64,000 nt of DNA from an uncultured Prevotella sp. (GTDB lineage: Bacteria; Bacteroidota; Bacteroidia; Bacteroidales; Bacteroidaceae): assembly GCA_946548085.1 (NCBI GenBank), contig CAMNPN010000012.1, positions 29,498 through 93,497 of the forward strand. Direction: 5' to 3'. A model generated the notes under the pieces. That model was given only the letters and a program-made list of their open reading frames with translations. It was not told the origin of the DNA and ran no database searches. Made by a program: the position numbers and the translations under genes. Positions 62,276 through 64,000 of the stretch are shown piece by piece (the stretch's first letter is position 1; each line of letters begins with the position of its first letter).

Positions 62276-62917
62276 ATGGGGAAATATATTTTAGCAGACA
62301 ATCAGGAACTGACACGCTTTGCATTAGAGAGTCTTCTCCGTCAGGATGAGCAGAACGTCGTCTACAGAGTCAGCGACAAGGCGGGACTTGTAGAACTATT
62401 GAAGAAGTACGAGAATGCAATCGTCTTATTAGACTACACGCTCTTCGACTTTGCCGACGAAGACCAACTGCTGATCGTCGCCGAGCGCTTCGCCCTGTCG
62501 GAGTGGATACTCATCAGCGACGAGTTGACGCCGAAGTTCTTGCGTCGGGTGGTCTACGCCTCCCACCAGTTCAGCATCGTGTTCAAGGACAGCCCACTGA
62601 GTGAGGTGCGAGAGGCCTTGCAGACCGTCGCCCATCACCAGCGGTTCATCAGCCAGCGGGCACTGGGGGCAATCATCAGCCAGCAGCAGGAGGACGATCA
62701 CCCCAGCATCCTCACGGAGACCGAGACAGAGATAGTAAGGGCCATCGCCCAGGGCAAGACTACCAAGGAGATCGCCAATGAGCGCTTCTCAAGTGTCCAC
62801 ACCATCACCACCCATCGCAAGAATATCTTCCGCAAACTGGGCGTCAACACCGCCCACGAAGTCATCAAGTACGCCTTGCGCGCCGGACTGGTGGACTCGT
62901 CAGAGTTCTATATCTAA
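62276..62917 (+). CDS. LuxR-type (NarL/FixJ) response regulator
   Basis: A 213-residue regulator. The N-terminal receiver domain has the phospho-acceptor candidate Asp53 in IVLLDYTLF, a Ser near 81 and Lys near 104 (FKDSP). The acidic pair near the start reads Asp8-Asn9 instead of two acids. The C-terminal helix-turn-helix (about 145-205; LTETETEIVRAIAQGKTTKE, then VHTITTHRKNIFRKLGV) is complete. No histidine kinase gene is adjacent. The target genes are unknown. Confidence 0.92.
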   Translation: MGKYILADNQELTRFALESLLRQDEQNVVYRVSDKAGLVELLKKYENAIVLLDYTLFDFADEDQLLIVAERFALSEWILISDELTPKFLRRVVYASHQFSIVFKDSPLSEVREALQTVAHHQRFISQRALGAIISQQQEDDHPSILTETETEIVRAIAQGKTTKEIANERFSSVHTITTHRKNIFRKLGVNTAHEVIKYALRAGLVDSSEFYI

Positions 62918-62919
62918 AG

Positions 62920-62980
62920 AGTGAAGAGTGAAGAATCTGCTGCCGCCGTTCGGATGCCGGTCTTCACTCTTCACTTTCTT
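62920..62980. terminator. Dyad of AGTGAAG repeats between convergent genes
   Basis: AGTGAAGAGTGAAGA (62920-62934) and TCTTCACTCTTCACT (62961-62975) are exact reverse complements, each made of two AGTGAAG units, followed by TTCTT. The right arm overlaps the last codons of the opposing enzyme gene (stop at 62971). It probably works as a terminator. Confidence 0.65.
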
Positions 62981-64000
62981 AGGCTCTGCTTGATATCCTC
63001 CAGCAGATCCTCGCCGGCTTCGAGGCCGATACTTAATCGGACAGTCGTATCGAGTACAGACATCTCCGCACATTGTTCTGCGGTGAAGAGGCCGAAGATG
63101 GTAGAGGCGGGATGAATGGCCAGTGACTTGCGGTCGAAGAGGTTCGTGGCACGACGGATAATCTGCAGTTTGTCGATGAACGCCCATGCGGCTTCCTTCG
63201 ACTCGAGGTCGATGGTGAAGACGGCTCCTGGCAATGGGCCGAACTGCTTATGAGAGAGTTCGTAGAAGGGATTATCCTCAAGACCTGTATAGTTCACTCG
63301 TTTGATTTCTGGCAACTGCTGACACTGGCGGGCGAGCCACAACGTAGTCTCTGCCTGTCGACGGAACCGGATATCGAGGGTGTCGAGGCCGAGTGTCTCC
63401 ATATAGGCCACCTGAGGTGTCATCAGTCCGCCAAGGTTTGTGATGAGTTCTGTCTTTACACGAGCCGTGAAGGCCAGCTTCTTCCCTACCCTCTTGGTAC
63501 GTGCTTGCAGGGCTTGCGATGGCGACTGGCTCCAGTCGAACTGTCCGTAGTCGATGAGCAGACCACCAAGACCTGTGCCGCCGCCGGAGATATACTTCGT
63601 ACTCGACACCACTTCGATATCCACGCCGAAGTCGGAAGCCCGGAAGGTGGAGAACGGCACGATGGTCGTATCTGCAATCAGCGGCACCCCGGCCTTATGG
63701 GCAATGTCTGCCAGTCGTCGGATGTCGGCCACCAGCAGTTGTGGATTGGTGATGATCTCGAAGAACAAAGCGCAGGTCTTGTCGTCAATCAGGGCCTCCA
63801 CCTCCTCGGGCTTCGTGAAGTCGGCAAAGCGCGGCTCCACCCCGAAGTTTCCCAGCGTATCACGGATCAGCGAGACGGAGTTGCCAAACAGATGCTTCGA
63901 AGCCACGATGTTCAGGCCTGCGGCACTGACAGCCGTCAGGGCATAGTGGATGGCGGTCATTCCCGTGTTGAGAGCGGTCACGCTCACGGCACCCGTCAGT
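62971..64000 (-). CDS. Cys/Met-metabolism PLP enzyme (partial, runs off window)
   Basis: At least 343 residues; the frame stays open to the window edge, reading LTGAVSVTALNTGMTAIHYAL, so the N-terminus is missing. The PLP lysine is in VSSTKYISGGG and the cofactor-binding Asp in LIADTTIVPFSTF. This is the gamma-family that includes MetY (O-acetylhomoserine sulfhydrylase), MetB and methionine gamma-lyase. The motif and the long insertion ARTKRVGKKLAFTARVKTE fit MetY best. Asd earlier in the window feeds the same pathway, but the genes are far apart. Confidence 0.88.
   Translation of the reverse strand, partial: LTGAVSVTALNTGMTAIHYALTAVSAAGLNIVASKHLFGNSVSLIRDTLGNFGVEPRFADFTKPEEVEALIDDKTCALFFEIITNPQLLVADIRRLADIAHKAGVPLIADTTIVPFSTFRASDFGVDIEVVSSTKYISGGGTGLGGLLIDYGQFDWSQSPSQALQARTKRVGKKLAFTARVKTELITNLGGLMTPQVAYMETLGLDTLDIRFRRQAETTLWLARQCQQLPEIKRVNYTGLEDNPFYELSHKQFGPLPGAVFTIDLESKEAAWAFIDKLQIIRRATNLFDRKSLAIHPASTIFGLFTAEQCAEMSVLDTTVRLSIGLEAGEDLLEDIKQSLRK

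Overview
The window is a chromosomal segment from a Bacteroidales bacterium, most likely Prevotella-like. The evidence is the gene content (TonB receptor plus DUF4249 lipoprotein, DUF5683, DUF349, DUF5020, OmpA and PL29-type coiled-coil lipoproteins, class III ribonucleotide reductase, many SpII lipoproteins) and the promoter grammar. Promoters repeatedly show a TAnnTTTG -7 box, in the clearest cases with TTG/TTTTG 19-20 nt upstream, which is the Bacteroidota sigma-ABfr pattern. No phage, integrase, transposase, rRNA or CRISPR was seen. Most of the window is ordinary housekeeping DNA. The unusual material is in the spacers.

Layout. 1-589: the tail of an unknown gene, a hairpin, a 22-bp-period repeat array, a terminator/promoter overlap and a structured leader. 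590-5312: CorA-type metal transporter, DUF349 protein, PaaK and a double-ACT protein. 5420-9748: tRNA-Val, purB, an RluB/RsuA pseudouridine synthase with a long Gly-Tyr-Gln repeat tail, asnS. 9777-15641: an orphan Wza-like exporter with six SLBB domains, convergent with an antiporter / LolD-like ATPase / CvfB-like operon. 15800-20777: asd, lipoproteins, and a TonB receptor with its DUF4249 partner. 20783-24342: the rsfS-ftsH-cdsA operon and tRNA-Gln. 24343-27016: fhs, flanked on both sides by gene-remnant and repeat-rich spacers. 27017-31025: surE-lpxB-NCS2 permease-Tsx-like porin operon. 31158-38382: parA-parB-DUF5683-mltD-relA/spoT-pectinesterase, closely spaced on one strand. 38370-41405: MerR regulator divergent from a His/Cys-rich small protein and a His-rich TonB receptor (likely metal uptake). 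41441-49183: alaS, then topoisomerase IV A, a barrel protein and an S41 protease with overlapping ends, then tRNA-Leu. 49380-53801: three surface-protein genes. 53910-57433: nrdG, nrdD and a SufE protein. 57765-64000: U32 peptidase/tRNA hydroxylase, patatin-BamA esterase, a C1B-type lipoprotein peptidase, an orphan LuxR-type response regulator, and a Met/Cys gamma-lyase family enzyme running off the edge.

Observations most worth following. (1) The roughly 170-nt leader of the CorA-type transporter carries an 11-codon acidic/proline upstream ORF and two mutually exclusive hairpins, one of which would mask the ribosome-binding site. This resembles the logic of the enterobacterial mgtA leader, with unrelated sequence. 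(2) Three intergenic arrays of unrelated sequence share one design: 3-4 tandem units of exactly 22 bp, mostly with dyad-symmetric cores, and the arrays are themselves partly palindromic. (3) Two divergent promoter regions are built as inverted repeats whose arms contain or abut both promoters, and five genes at divergent promoters have almost no 5' leader. (4) A strong terminator with no obvious gene lies upstream of fhs, which suggests an unannotated transcript.

All family assignments come from reading motifs by eye. Nothing was searched against a database.
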